A DNA stretch of 64,000 nucleotides, from contig NW_019028997.1 in NCBI RefSeq assembly GCF_002105155.1, positions 474,001 to 538,000 of the forward strand, in the 5' to 3' direction. The position numbers and the translations under genes are program-made. The stretch's first letter is position 1; every line of letters starts with the position of its first letter. This document shows, one piece after another, positions 45,852 through 55,766 of this stretch. The notes beneath the pieces were generated by a model that worked only from the letters and a program-made list of their open reading frames with translations, made no database searches and was not told the origin of the DNA. The stretch comes from Lobosporangium transversale (lineage: Eukaryota; Mortierellomycota; Mortierellomycetes; Mortierellales; Mortierellaceae).

Positions 45852-48435
45852 ATGGGAAGCGACAGAACATCACCACGATGCCTATCACCTCGAACTAAAC
45901 CGTATGAAAGGAAAGAAGAAAGAAAAGGGGAAGCGAAGGAAGAGTCTTCAAGCACCAATGACCCTAAAATCCTCGAGCCAACCGAGCTAAAGATTTTTTG
46001 TATTGTTGATGGAGAAGCAACTTCTTTTTCTGTAAAGATTCTTTCCAATTGTTCAGTCGATGAACTCAAGCAAGTCATCAAGGCAGCGAAGAAAAATGCA
46101 TTTAAGGATATTGACGCTGACCAGCTCACCCTCTACAGGGTCTCTATTCCTGACGAAGACAAGACCGTCGTTGAGTCAGAAATTGTGTCGAAAGAGGCTC
46201 TCGTACCCGCATCAATGGAGCTTTGGGAGATATTTAATTCTGAACTTCCAAGGAAAACGATCCATGTTTTTGTCAAGCCACCGCAGCGAGGTATGTATTA
46301 GCTCTTGATGGACTGATTGTTGATATTTTCAGCTGATGAAGCTTGGTTTATATCTTAAACGGCCATGTGCATAATATCACCATTTGGTTTGTGTCTTGAT
46401 AACTCAACGTTCTTTCTAATTATTCGCCTTTGATACTTAGCTCAGAAAAGAAAACAAGATGGAGATGCTGGTGAGTGCTTTTGGCTGAGAACCTGGTTAT
46501 TGATCAATTCAGAGTGATGTGCAGTGCAATAAATCAAAAATATTGACTTTGATCACTCTATCTCCTTTATCAGAGTCACCCTCTAAAAAAGCTCGTCCAA
46601 GTATAAGTAGCAGAGGTACTCTTAGGGATGCGATTACAGAAGCGGGGCTTGTAACGAAAGGGATAGTGAATGGTAGGCCTGTCCTCTCGCCTCTCAACTC
46701 GAAAGAGAGGGTCAAGGTGCTTTCGTACATGGGGGAGGAGTTATCAGGAGATAGTATTTACTACAGCATTGTTAGCGTGGCTTGCGAGCTCCGAAATTCC
46801 GGTGGTATCAAGGATTCCAAACTATTGACTGCTCCTGAGGGTTGTATCTTCCCTGTTGCCGGAACAAGGCATCTTTATATCAGAGATGAATATAAAAAGC
46901 TTTATGACCATATTACATCTACATTCAGTACCCCTCATGGAGCTAGTTTGAACCGACTCTTTGTCACTGGAACGCCTGGAATTGGGAAGTCAGCCTTTTT
47001 GGTCTATTTTGCCATCCGCCTCCTTGCAGAGCATGACGAGGAGAATCCACCGATTATTGTTTTCCATGAAAAGAAGAATACCGAATGTTATGCCTACGGA
47101 GGAACAACTTGCCAACGTTATGGAGAGAGAGTAGATTTCAAACATTTTCTTGAGCAACCTGAAACGTGGTATTTAGTTGACAGTGGTAACCATCCTCAAC
47201 CAGATCAAGCCAGGACGATATTTGCGGCATCACCAAAAACTCTCTATGGGCAGTACGATGAATTCACCAAGGAAAATTCACGCAGTAGCTACTATCACAT
47301 GTCACTCTGGAGTTTGGACGAGCTTAAGGAATGTAGAGCCAATGTAAAGTTTTTTCATCCAGTGGATGAAGAATTTTTGGAGGAGCTTTTTTACAAGTTG
47401 GGGGGAGTGCCAAGACAGGTCCTACAGGCTCCAGCCAAAGAACTATTCAAGAATCAAGGAGATATTAAGGGTGCTAGAGACTCTGCGTTTAGCCGCGTCG
47501 AAACTGCCATTGAAAAACTCCGGAACCCAGCAGATCTTGTAGCGCTCTTTGCACGAGGAAAAGAAGCGAGTGAATTTAGTGGTCGTTTACTCCATAGAGT
47601 CCCCACTTCTGACCACCTCAACTTCCATCTGGTGTGGGCATCTCGTTGGGTTGAATTAAGGGTTGTCGACAAAATAAAAGATGACACTTGGCTCGATGTG
47701 TTGGCGAAACTTGTCAAAAGCGAAGAGGATATAGCTAAAGGCCCACTGTTTGAAGTCTATGCTCATCACTTATTTCGATGTGGTGATATTAGATTTCCCT
47801 TTAGGGATCTCCAGTCAGGCGAAACAGGATTTCTTGATTTTCCAGCAAACCCAGAAGTGGTGCATATCCGGACTTCAGATGAATTATTAGGGCTCACTCA
47901 AGCAGCTGGCAAGTTGTTTGTACCAGAACATTCTAAATTTCCGTGCATTGATTTTGCATTGGGACCCAACAAGCTATTTCAGGTCACAGTATCAGAGAAG
48001 CATCCGATCAAGCAAGCACCATTCAAGGAGATAATTGAATGTATTACTGGACCCTGCTTGAAGGGAGACCAATCAAAGTTGAAGGGAGACCGATCAGAGT
48101 CGAAGGGAGACCGATCAGAGTCGAAGGGAGACCGATCAGAGTCGAAGGGAGACCGATCAGAGTCGAAGGGAGACCGATCAGAGTCGAAGGGAGACCGATC
48201 AGAGTCGAAGGGAGACCGATCAGAGTCGAAGGGAAGTGATGATACCATTTTCCTCTATTTTGTGGTGCCAGGAGACGTATATGGCGATTTTAAAGTTCAG
48301 AACTTTCTTACCACCAAAGATACGGTCGTCAAGAATCCATATGTATGCTTAAAACATGTAAGACAGCGTGTCATAAAAATCGACATCGAAGCTGCATATT
48401 CAGGAGGAGCAGCCGGTACGAATCTGAAGAATTAA
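45852..48435 (+). CDS. Crinkler (CRN) protein with RHS-type P-loop NTPase and nuclease-like C-terminus, copy B
   Basis: Three exons join in frame: 45852-46290, 46441-46470 and 46574-48435, giving 776 residues. The header (residues about 46-145) has FCIVDGEATSFSVKI and ends in RKTIHVFVKPPQRG. The basic micro-exon is AQKRKQDGDA. The P-loop VTGTPGIGKSAFLVYF lies at residues about 286-301, followed by FHEKKNTECYAYGGTTCQR, WYLVDSG and YHMSLWSLDELKECRANV. CIDFALGPNKLFQVTVSEKH lies near residue 613. Residues about 653-708 are eight tandem seven-residue units (KGDQSKL, then seven KGDRSES). The gene is intact. Its N-terminal 45 residues differ wholly from copies A and C, being Arg/Lys/Glu-rich, which may be a basic nuclear-targeting segment. 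The role as an effector or intragenomic conflict toxin is inferred from the family. Confidence 0.92.
48058..48232 (+). repeat. 21-bp coding VNTR in CRN-B
   Basis: One variant unit plus seven identical units of AAGGGAGACCGATCAGAGTC+G, in frame, coding KGDRSES. CRN-A has only the variant unit; CRN-C has the variant and four others, with a disrupted join. All three frames on the plus strand stay open because 21 is a multiple of three. Confidence 0.97.
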
Positions 48436-48985
48436 ATCGAATACCAATCAAGTGGATGAAATTTTGTCTTTTTTAAAAAAAGCATTATACCCGTTCCTTG
48501 AGAATTTTTTACAATGGCTCATTCTTTATGAATGAAGCCATCATCATCCACTTACCTTTTAGACGAATAGATAGAGCGGTTTAATCCGTCCTCCCTTCTA
48601 CTGGGGCATATAGAACTTTATAAAGCTTCCTGTGATCATCATGCGATCTTGTGTGCAGGATTTTGTGATACTATTATCAAAGAGTTTTGTAAAAACGGAT
48701 AGAGATGAAGAATCCTGTGGAGAACCCAGTGAGAGTCTGATGATGAGACCCAAAACCATATTATTATCACCAGGACAGCTGGCATAGGAAATTATCCTTT
48801 CTCATATGTTTGTCATCTGGATGCTTGCCACTTGCGAAAGACCTATCAATTATCATCATCCAGGGCGCCAAAACGTTTACCGGGAGCTAGGATGACAGCT
48901 CCACTCTAAAGACATAAATGTCGTTTTAGCCCCATGGTGTGTGCACGGGATGGCAAGCAACCTGTGATTAATGAGATCATATTTG
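48436..48985. other. Duplicated 3' flank of CRN-B
   Basis: Matches the flanks behind CRN-A (about 6250-6785, inverted) and CRN-C (53738-54290). The match ends near 48985, where the Tc1-like element begins. No gene is seen. Confidence 0.7.
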
Positions 48986-48987
48986 TT

Positions 48988-50030
48988 ATACACTATCATG
49001 CAAACCTGATTCAATAATTCATTCCCATGTGCATTTCTTTTTTTCATTCCTAGAAACCGTATATGCATACAACACTCTTACTTTGGTTTAATAAAGCTCC
49101 CGTCTTCTTCTACGTCGTAGTTATGCGTTGTGACATTAGCTTGTCTCATTTGGAAAGCTAATGACTTTTTTGTCCATTCAGGTCATTGAATCAGTTTCAC
49201 ATGTGCCCATTCGGTGGCCAAAGATCTTTATTCTTTTGTGAGCCATAACCTTACATCAATAAGTAGTATTCCAACCATGGGCATAACTGACAGCTTGGAG
49301 TCTCTTATGGATACCTATGATGAGTTTGCGGCAGAAGTCCACTGGGATCCTGTACCATTCAACCGATATTCGCTCCCATAGTTCATCACAGCTCTTAGCT
49401 CGCTCCGGATACCTAGAGAGCCGCCTATCCAATTCTGCCCACATGTGTTCAATAGGGTTGAGGTAAGGGGATTGTGCTGGCCACTCTAGAAGTGTACCTT
49501 CCTCTTCTGTCAGATGTACTGACTCCAAATACTTCCTAACAATCTTCGCCGTGTGCTTCGAGTCATTGTCGTGCTGAAAAACGATATCGCTTTTAGTTAG
49601 GCCCCAGTCATCAAGCGACATCTGTAGATCCTCCTGGAGTAGTTTGATGTAAAGTTGTGCGTCCATATTATTGTCAATCTTTGCAATGTATCCAGGTCCG
49701 TACCATGAGAAGCATGACCACACTTTAACGTTACCACTCCCAAACTTGACAGTGCCTTGCACCGACCTGCGAGTGAGGCGTCCCGGAGTGTCGTCCCAGA
49801 TCCACTGCACGCCATCAGAGCAGATTCGGTTTATTTTCGATTCACATGTGAAACTGATTCAATGACCTGAATGGACAAAAAAGTCATTAGCTTTCCAAAT
49901 GAGACAAGCTAATGTCACAACGCATAACTACGACGTAGAAGAAGACGGGAGCTTTATTAAACCAAAGTAAGAGTGTTGTATGCATATACGGTTTCTAGGA
50001 ATGAAAAAAAGAAATGCATGATAGTATATT
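48988..50030 (-). mobile_element. Tc1/mariner element with long terminal inverted repeats, internally deleted
   Basis: Inverted repeats of about 165-180 bp (about 48995-49203 and 49848-50022) frame a truncated transposase. Both contain GAAACTGATTCAATGACCTG, GCTAATGTCACAACGCATAA and AGAGTGTTGTATGCATATAC or their complements. The outer ends read ACTATCATGCA next to TA. The left repeat carries about 28 extra bases near its tip (ACCTGATTCAATAATTCATT). The element is about 1.04 kb, shorter than a full Tc1 element with a complete gene. Confidence 0.88.
49256..49810 (-). pseudogene. Tc1-family transposase, C-terminal two thirds
   Basis: The frame holds VWSCFSWYGPGYIAKIDNNM, the second catalytic Asp in FQHDNDSKHTAK and the Glu in WPAQSPYLNPIEHMWAELDR (DD34E type). 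It opens at WIWDDTPGRL, so the DNA-binding paired-like domains and the first catalytic Asp are absent; the repeat follows almost directly upstream. It is inactive as it stands. Confidence 0.9.
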
Positions 50031-50489
50031 TAGGTAAATAGAGAGAGTTTTCGCAACCTCGTTTTTACATCAAAATTCACATCGGGGAGTGAAAAAAAAC
50101 CTTAAAAAGCATCTCTATTTTTGAAATCCAGCCTTGTCATAAATTTGCTTTGTAAAATACAACAAGATTCGTTTTTCTCGTATTTCTACGTCTAGCCAGA
50201 ATTGCTTAAATTTAGCCAAAAAAAATATAAAAAATTGCCAATTCTATATTTTTATCATTTTTTACCATAAAAGACGCGACTTTTTAGACTATAGAGGTTA
50301 TCAACATTAGAAATCTCTATTCTATTAGTCATCAATGCTCTAGCCTAGAGTCATTTAAAGCCGTAGTGTCTACGAGCCTTTACCTCCTGCTATTCCTTTC
50401 ACCGAAAAAACTCTGGCACACAACAGAAAGCATTCTTCTCTAATGAATACTCCCCCAGAACAAAATGAGACGCATAACTTACCTTCCTT
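50031..50489. other. Spacer
   Basis: Begins with TAGAGAGAGTTTTCGCAACC, similar to 61145-61190 (TAGAGAGTTTTCGCAAATAT ... CATCGGG). These could be ends of one repeat family. No gene is seen. Confidence 0.35.
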
Positions 50490-50706
50490 TCAGAGATTGT
50501 CGATTGAGGATATATCCCAGACGGATCCTGTGGATGATGTTGAAGAAGCAGGATCAGACTCTGAATCACCTTTATCGGTAAATCTGAACATCGTACGGAA
50601 ATCTGCGTCAGAAAGTGCTTCCAAATCGATACGATTATTTTGGAGTCGAGGTACCTGGAAGTTAGCAGCACCATCATCATTTATATCCCTTCCATCGAGA
50701 AGCTGT
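50490..50706 (-). pseudogene. Coding-like remnant, possibly a transposase N-terminus
   Basis: A minus-strand frame without ATG reads VNAQQLLDGRDINDDGAANF, then RIDLEALSDADFRTMFRFT, and ends at a stop in SSIDNL. A GTAAGT donor lies a few bases further (about 50480). The 'ALSDADFRTMFRFT' pattern resembles the start of Harbinger-type DDE transposases, a weak, memory-based hint. It lies directly next to the border of the CRN-C duplication. Confidence 0.35.
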
Positions 50707-50734
50707 TGAGCGTTGACGAGGTTTAAGAGAACGT

Positions 50735-51217
50735 GAACAAACGTTTATCTGAGGGACATGGAAAATGAGAAATGAGTTCTTTGCGCACTAAAGATTGTCA
50801 CGTCACAATGACCCAGAAAATGGCACGTGGCTGATTTGAAAAAAATATTTTCTCACACATCGCCTAACCTTAAAATAAAGGATCAATTGCAATTGTCGCT
50901 CCTTTCTTTCCTTTCTTTCCTTTGCTTCACTTCATTTTTGCACTCTCTCCCTCCTCCTTTATCACTTTTTTCATATTTCACCCCAGTTTTGCTCCCATCA
51001 ATTTTGCTCTTTTATTTATTCCAAGCCTTCATCTATTGCCATTCCTTTCCTTTCCTTTCCTTTCCTTTCCTTTCCTTTTTTTTGCCTTACACATTTTTCA
51101 TTTTTGTTTTCATACAGCGACCACGAGTGTGAAAGAGTATAGAATATACCTTTGCCTATTTAACCATCATTCTCCCTGCATTTCAACCACACTCAGTCCC
51201 ACTCATCTTAATTTTCA
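50735..51217 (+). promoter_or_regulatory. Promoter and 5' region of CRN-C
   Basis: Nearly identical, inverted, to 9207-9693 upstream of CRN-A. It carries a (CCTTT)n array at 51042-51080. The homology starts at GTGAACAAACGTTTATC. Confidence 0.6.
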
Positions 51218-53737
51218 ATGGCCACCACAAGGAGCCAAGCACAAAAAAAAATGACTGCAAATAAGCCTGAGGATGCCTCCACACTCAATAAACGAAAAAG
51301 AGTAAACCAGCACCCACAACGAAAAAAGCGCGCCATCCCACTGCTGCTGCTGAACTGCGTTGTCGAGGGAGAAGCAACGTCGTTCCCAGTAGAGATTTTC
51401 TGCGATAAAACGGTCGGGATGCTCAAGCAAGCCATCAAGGTAGCAAAGAAGCCAGAACTTGATCATGTTGCTGCAGATAAGCTCATCCTCTACAAGGTCT
51501 CCATCCCTGACGAAGACAAGACCGTCGTCGAGTCAGAAATCGAGTCAAAAGAGGCTCTCGCACCCGCGTCAATGGAGCTTTGGGAGATATTTAATTCTGA
51601 ACTTCCAAGGAAAACTATCCATGTTTTTGTCAAGCCACCACAGCGAGGTATATCCTTGGCTCTTGATGGACTGATTGTTGATATTTCCAGCTGATGAAGC
51701 TTGGTTTGTATCTTAAACGGCCATGTGCATAATGTCGCCATTTGGTTTGTGTCTTGATAACTCAACGTTCTTTCTCATTATTCGCTTTTGATACTTAGCT
51801 CAGAAAAGAAAACAAGATGGAGATTCTGGTGAGTGCTTTTGGCTGAGAACCTGGTTATTGATCAATTTAGAGTAATGTGCAGTGCAATAAATCAAGAATA
51901 TTAACTTTGATCACTCTATCTCCTTTATCAGAGTCACCCTCTAAAAAAGCTCGTCCAAGTATAAGTAGTAGAAGTGCTCTTAGGGATGCGATTACAGAAG
52001 CAGGGCTTGTAACGAAAGGGATAGTGAATGATAGGCCTGTAATCTCGCCTCTAAACTCGAAAGAGAGGGTCAAGGTGCTTTCGTACATGGGGGAGGAGTT
52101 ATCAGGAGATAGTATTTACTACAGCATTGTTAGCGTGGCTTGCGAGCTCCGAAATTCTGGTGGTATCAAGGATTCCAAACTATTGACTGCTCCTGAGGGT
52201 TGTATCTTCCCTGTTGCCGGAACAAGGCATCTTTATATCAGAGATGAATATAAAAAGCTTTATGACCATATTACATCTACATTCAGTACCCCTCATGGAG
52301 CTAGTTTGAACCGACTCTTTGTCACTGGAACGCCTGGAATTGGGAAGTCAGCCTTTTTGGTCTATTTTGCCATCCGCCTCCTTGCAGAGCATGACGAGGA
52401 GAATCCACCGATTATTGTTTTCCATGAAAAGAAGAATACCGAATGTTATGCCTACGGAGGAACAACTTGCCAACGTTATGGAGAGAGAGTAGATTTCAAA
52501 CATTTTCTTGAGCAACCTGAAACGTGGTATTTAGTTGACAGTGGTAACCATCCTCAACCAGATCAAGCCAGGACGATATTTGCGGCATCACCAAAAACTC
52601 TCTATGGGCAGTACGATGAATTCACCAAGGAAAATTCACGCAGTAGCTACTATCACATGTCACTCTGGAGTTTGGACGAGCTTAAGGAATGTAGAGCCAA
52701 TGTAAAGTTTTTTCATCCAGTGGATGAAGAATTTTTGGAGGAGCTTTTTTACAAGTTGGGGGGAGTGCCAAGACAGGTCCTACAGGCTCCAGCCAAAGAA
52801 CTATTCAAGAATCAAGGAGATATTAAGGGTGCTAGAGACTCTGCGTTTAGCCGCGTCGAAACTGCCATTGAAAAACTCCGGAACCCAGCAGATCTTGTAG
52901 CGCTCTTTGCACGAGGAAAAGAAGCGAGTGAATTTAGTGGTCGTTTACTCCATAGAGTCCCCACTTCTGACCACCTCAACTTCCATCTGGTGTGGGCATC
53001 TCGTTGGGTTGAATTAAGGGTTGTCGACAAAATAAAAGATGACACTTGGCTCGATGTGTTGGCGAAACTTGTCAAAAGCGAAGAGGATATAGCTAAAGGC
53101 CCACTGTTTGAAGTCTATGCTCATCACTTATTTCGATGTGGTGATATTAGATTTCCCTTTAGGGATCTCCAGTCAGGCGAAACAGGATTTCTTGATTTTC
53201 CAGCAAACCCAGAAGTGGTGCATATCCGGACTTCAGATGAATTATTAGGGCTCACTCAAGCAGCTGGCAAGTTGTTTGTACCAGAACATTCTAAATTTCC
53301 GTGCATTGATTTTGCATTGGGACCCAACAAGCTATTTCAGGTCACAGTATCAGAGAAGCATCCGATCAAGCAAGCACCATTCAAGGAGATAATTGAATGT
53401 ATTACTGGACCCTGCTTGAAGGGAGACCAATCAAAGTTGAAGGGAGACCGATCAGAGTCGAAAAAAAAGGGGAGACCGATCAGAGTCGAAGGGAGACCGA
53501 TCAGAGTCGAAGGGAGACCGATCAGAGTCGAAGGGAAGTGATGATACCATTTTCCTCTATTTTGTGGTGCCAGGAGACGTATATGGCGATTTTAAAGTTC
53601 AGAACTTTCTTACCACCAAAGATACGGTCGTCAAGAATCCATATGTATGCTTAAAACATGTAAGACAGCGTGTCATAAAAATCGACCTCGAAGCTGCATA
53701 TTCAGGAGGAGCAGCCGGTACGAATCTGAAGAATTAA
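51218..53737 (+). pseudogene. Crinkler CRN-RHS gene, copy C, frameshifted in its repeat region
   Basis: Exons 51218-51647, 51799-51828 and from 51932 join in frame. The header begins exactly like copy A (MATTRSQAQKKMTANKPEDA) but switches to copy B sequence at SIPDEDKTVVESEI (about 51510). From about 52060 on, exon 3 is nearly identical to copy B, including the P-loop TGTPGIGKS and CIDFALGPNKLFQ. At 53461-53472 the repeat unit contains an A8G4 stretch, seven bases longer than the normal unit. This shifts the frame into GRPIRVEGRPIRVEG and a stop at 53541 (689 residues). The original frame would run on through KGDRSES units and SGGAAGTNLKN to 53737. So the last ~70 residues are lost, unless the shortened form is functional; the P-loop and nuclease-like parts are unaffected. 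Confidence 0.85.
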
Positions 53738-54737
53738 ATCGAATACCAATCAAGTGGATGAAATTTTGTCTTTTTTAAAAAAAGCATTATACCCGTTCCT
53801 TGAGAATTTTATACAATGGTTCATTCTTTATGAATGAAGCCATCATTATCCACTTACCTTTTAGACGAATAGATAGAGCGGTTTAATCCGTCCTCCCTTC
53901 TACTGGGGCATATAGAACTTTATAAAGCTTCCTGTGATCATCATGCGATCTTGTGTGCAAGAAAGGGCAGATTTTTGTGATACTATTATCAAAGAGTTTT
54001 GTAAAAATGGATAGAGATGAAGAATCCTGTGGAGAACCCAGTGAGAGTCTGATGATGAGACCCAAAACCATATTATTATCACCAGGACAGCTGGCATAGG
54101 AAATTGTCCTTTCTCGTATGCTTTGTCATCTGGATGCTTGCCACTTGCGGAAGATCCATCAATTATCATCATCCAAGGCGCCAGAACGTTTAACCAGGAG
54201 CTAGGATGACAGCTCCGCTCTAAAGACATAAATGTCGTTTTAGCCCTATGGTGCGTGCACGGGATGGCAACCTGTGACCAATGGAGATCATATTAGTTGT
54301 ATGTTCGGCCAATTCAGTGTCAGTATGTGAAGGCGGTGCGTCTTGAATCTCTAGGCGTCCAGGGACATGGAATAAAAAAACATCAAGAATGTGGCCAAGG
54401 CTGCCACGCGATTGACCGGTAAAATGTGATACAACATTGGATTGTGTCGTCAGTATATTAATAGTTCTCGGTATATTAATGCTACATGCTGTTGAGGGCA
54501 TCAATCTCGCCAGAATCATCCCTCTCACATCAATTCATGCCAGACGGATGAAAGATTAGGAGGAAAAGGTCCTTGATATCTGGGATATCCACGCTTATTT
54601 ATAATCTCACCAAATGTTCTGTGTCTTGCGTTCATAGGCGGTTAACCGCAGTTTGGTTTTCGTATACCCCTTGAAGAACGTAAGCAAAAATGCCTTTATG
54701 TTTTATATTTGATACTCATCAATTTACCATTTTTACT
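53738..54737. other. Duplicated 3' flank of CRN-C
   Basis: Inverted copy of about 5786-6785. It carries an 11-bp insertion (AAGAAAGGGCA at about 53959) not present behind CRN-A or CRN-B. No gene is supported. Confidence 0.65.
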
Positions 54738-55235
54738 AACTTGTGTATTTCAAATACTCATAGCCAATAAACGGTTTAGCAGCATTGAGAAGGAATTTTA
54801 TTCCAAGGATTGGTCTGATTTATCAAGGCTTATATTTATGGCACCGTTAAATTACCAGTAACAGACGGCGCAATGTCAGGCTTCCCAGCTGCTTGGCGTC
54901 GATTTCAGTCAGAAAAAAGAGAGGCGACACATAGACCATCACTCCTATTCTTTGATCCTCCTGGTTTGGATGGCTCTTATATGAGCTGCGACTCTAATAA
55001 CAAGGCAAAAGAGATCCTTGTACATATTTTGTCGCATAGTCTCAGCTTTTGCTCACTTTAGGAGCATCTGGCTGTGGAAAGACTCGAACAGTTATGGACA
55101 TGCTCTCGCAAAACTGGTGATTTTATTTCAATGCTGGTCGAGATGACCGCGGATCAGATGATGTCTGGTCTTTGATTACTTCTGTCAATCTTGGGGCTAG
55201 TGTTGACCTATCGGTAAACACTAATATTGCTATGA
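54738..55235 (+). pseudogene. CRN-type P-loop NTPase, decayed N-terminal half
   Basis: Frame 54873-55061 reads SGFPAAWRRFQSEKREA and LLFFDPPGLDGSYMS. After a stop and frame change, LGASGCGKTRTVMDMLSQNW (about 55058-55117) gives a clear Walker A motif, followed across a stop by FYFNAGRDDRGSDDVWSLIT. The sequence ends where the pogo terminal repeat starts (about 55235). The missing C-terminal half corresponds to the relic at 4197-5785 at the inverted CRN-A locus. Confidence 0.7.
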
Positions 55236-55340
55236 TATCCGGACATCCCACTGTCAAACTTGTTCGAATAATAATTAGGTTTTACTGAATTGGGTGATAT
55301 TCTAAACTTTATAAAATATATATACTCAGATGATACTTGC

Positions 55341-55559
55341 GTTCCTTTCAGTTACAAAAGGAACGAAACACGTTCGATATTGTGGAATAGGCTTCCAAGA
55401 CCTTTTTTTTCGGGCTCGGCTTTCCCTCCCTTGTTTCTTGGTCTTGCCTTCCCTTGGCTCTATCGTTGCCTATTGCATTTTCTCACTCACATCTGCTAAA
55501 CATATTGAGACGATTTTGTTTATTGCATTTGGATAGTTTTCTCTTATCATGTCGCTTCA

Positions 55560-55594
<35 letters not shown>

Positions 55595-55766
55595 GTGTTA
55601 AAGAAAGTATACTTAAAAACAGAAAACTATCTGAAAGAGCAGATCCATTATGATGACGACCTTCAAGCACTAGTTCGGAATAACTGGGATTAGTTCTTAA
55701 CGTACGACAATAGAACAGTGTAGAGAGCATTGAGTTATACTGAGTCCTCCTCCTCCTTCATATCAT
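55341..55766. other. Interior of the pogo-like element, no gene
   Basis: Contains T32 at 55563-55593. Short frames here have no support. It is the 3' flank of the PD-(D/E)XK gene. Confidence 0.4.

Noticed and set aside
48039-48239. EGRPIRV-repeat frame over the CRN-B VNTR
   Set aside because: A shadow frame: a 21-bp unit leaves all frames open. Only the KGDRSES frame continues the gene.
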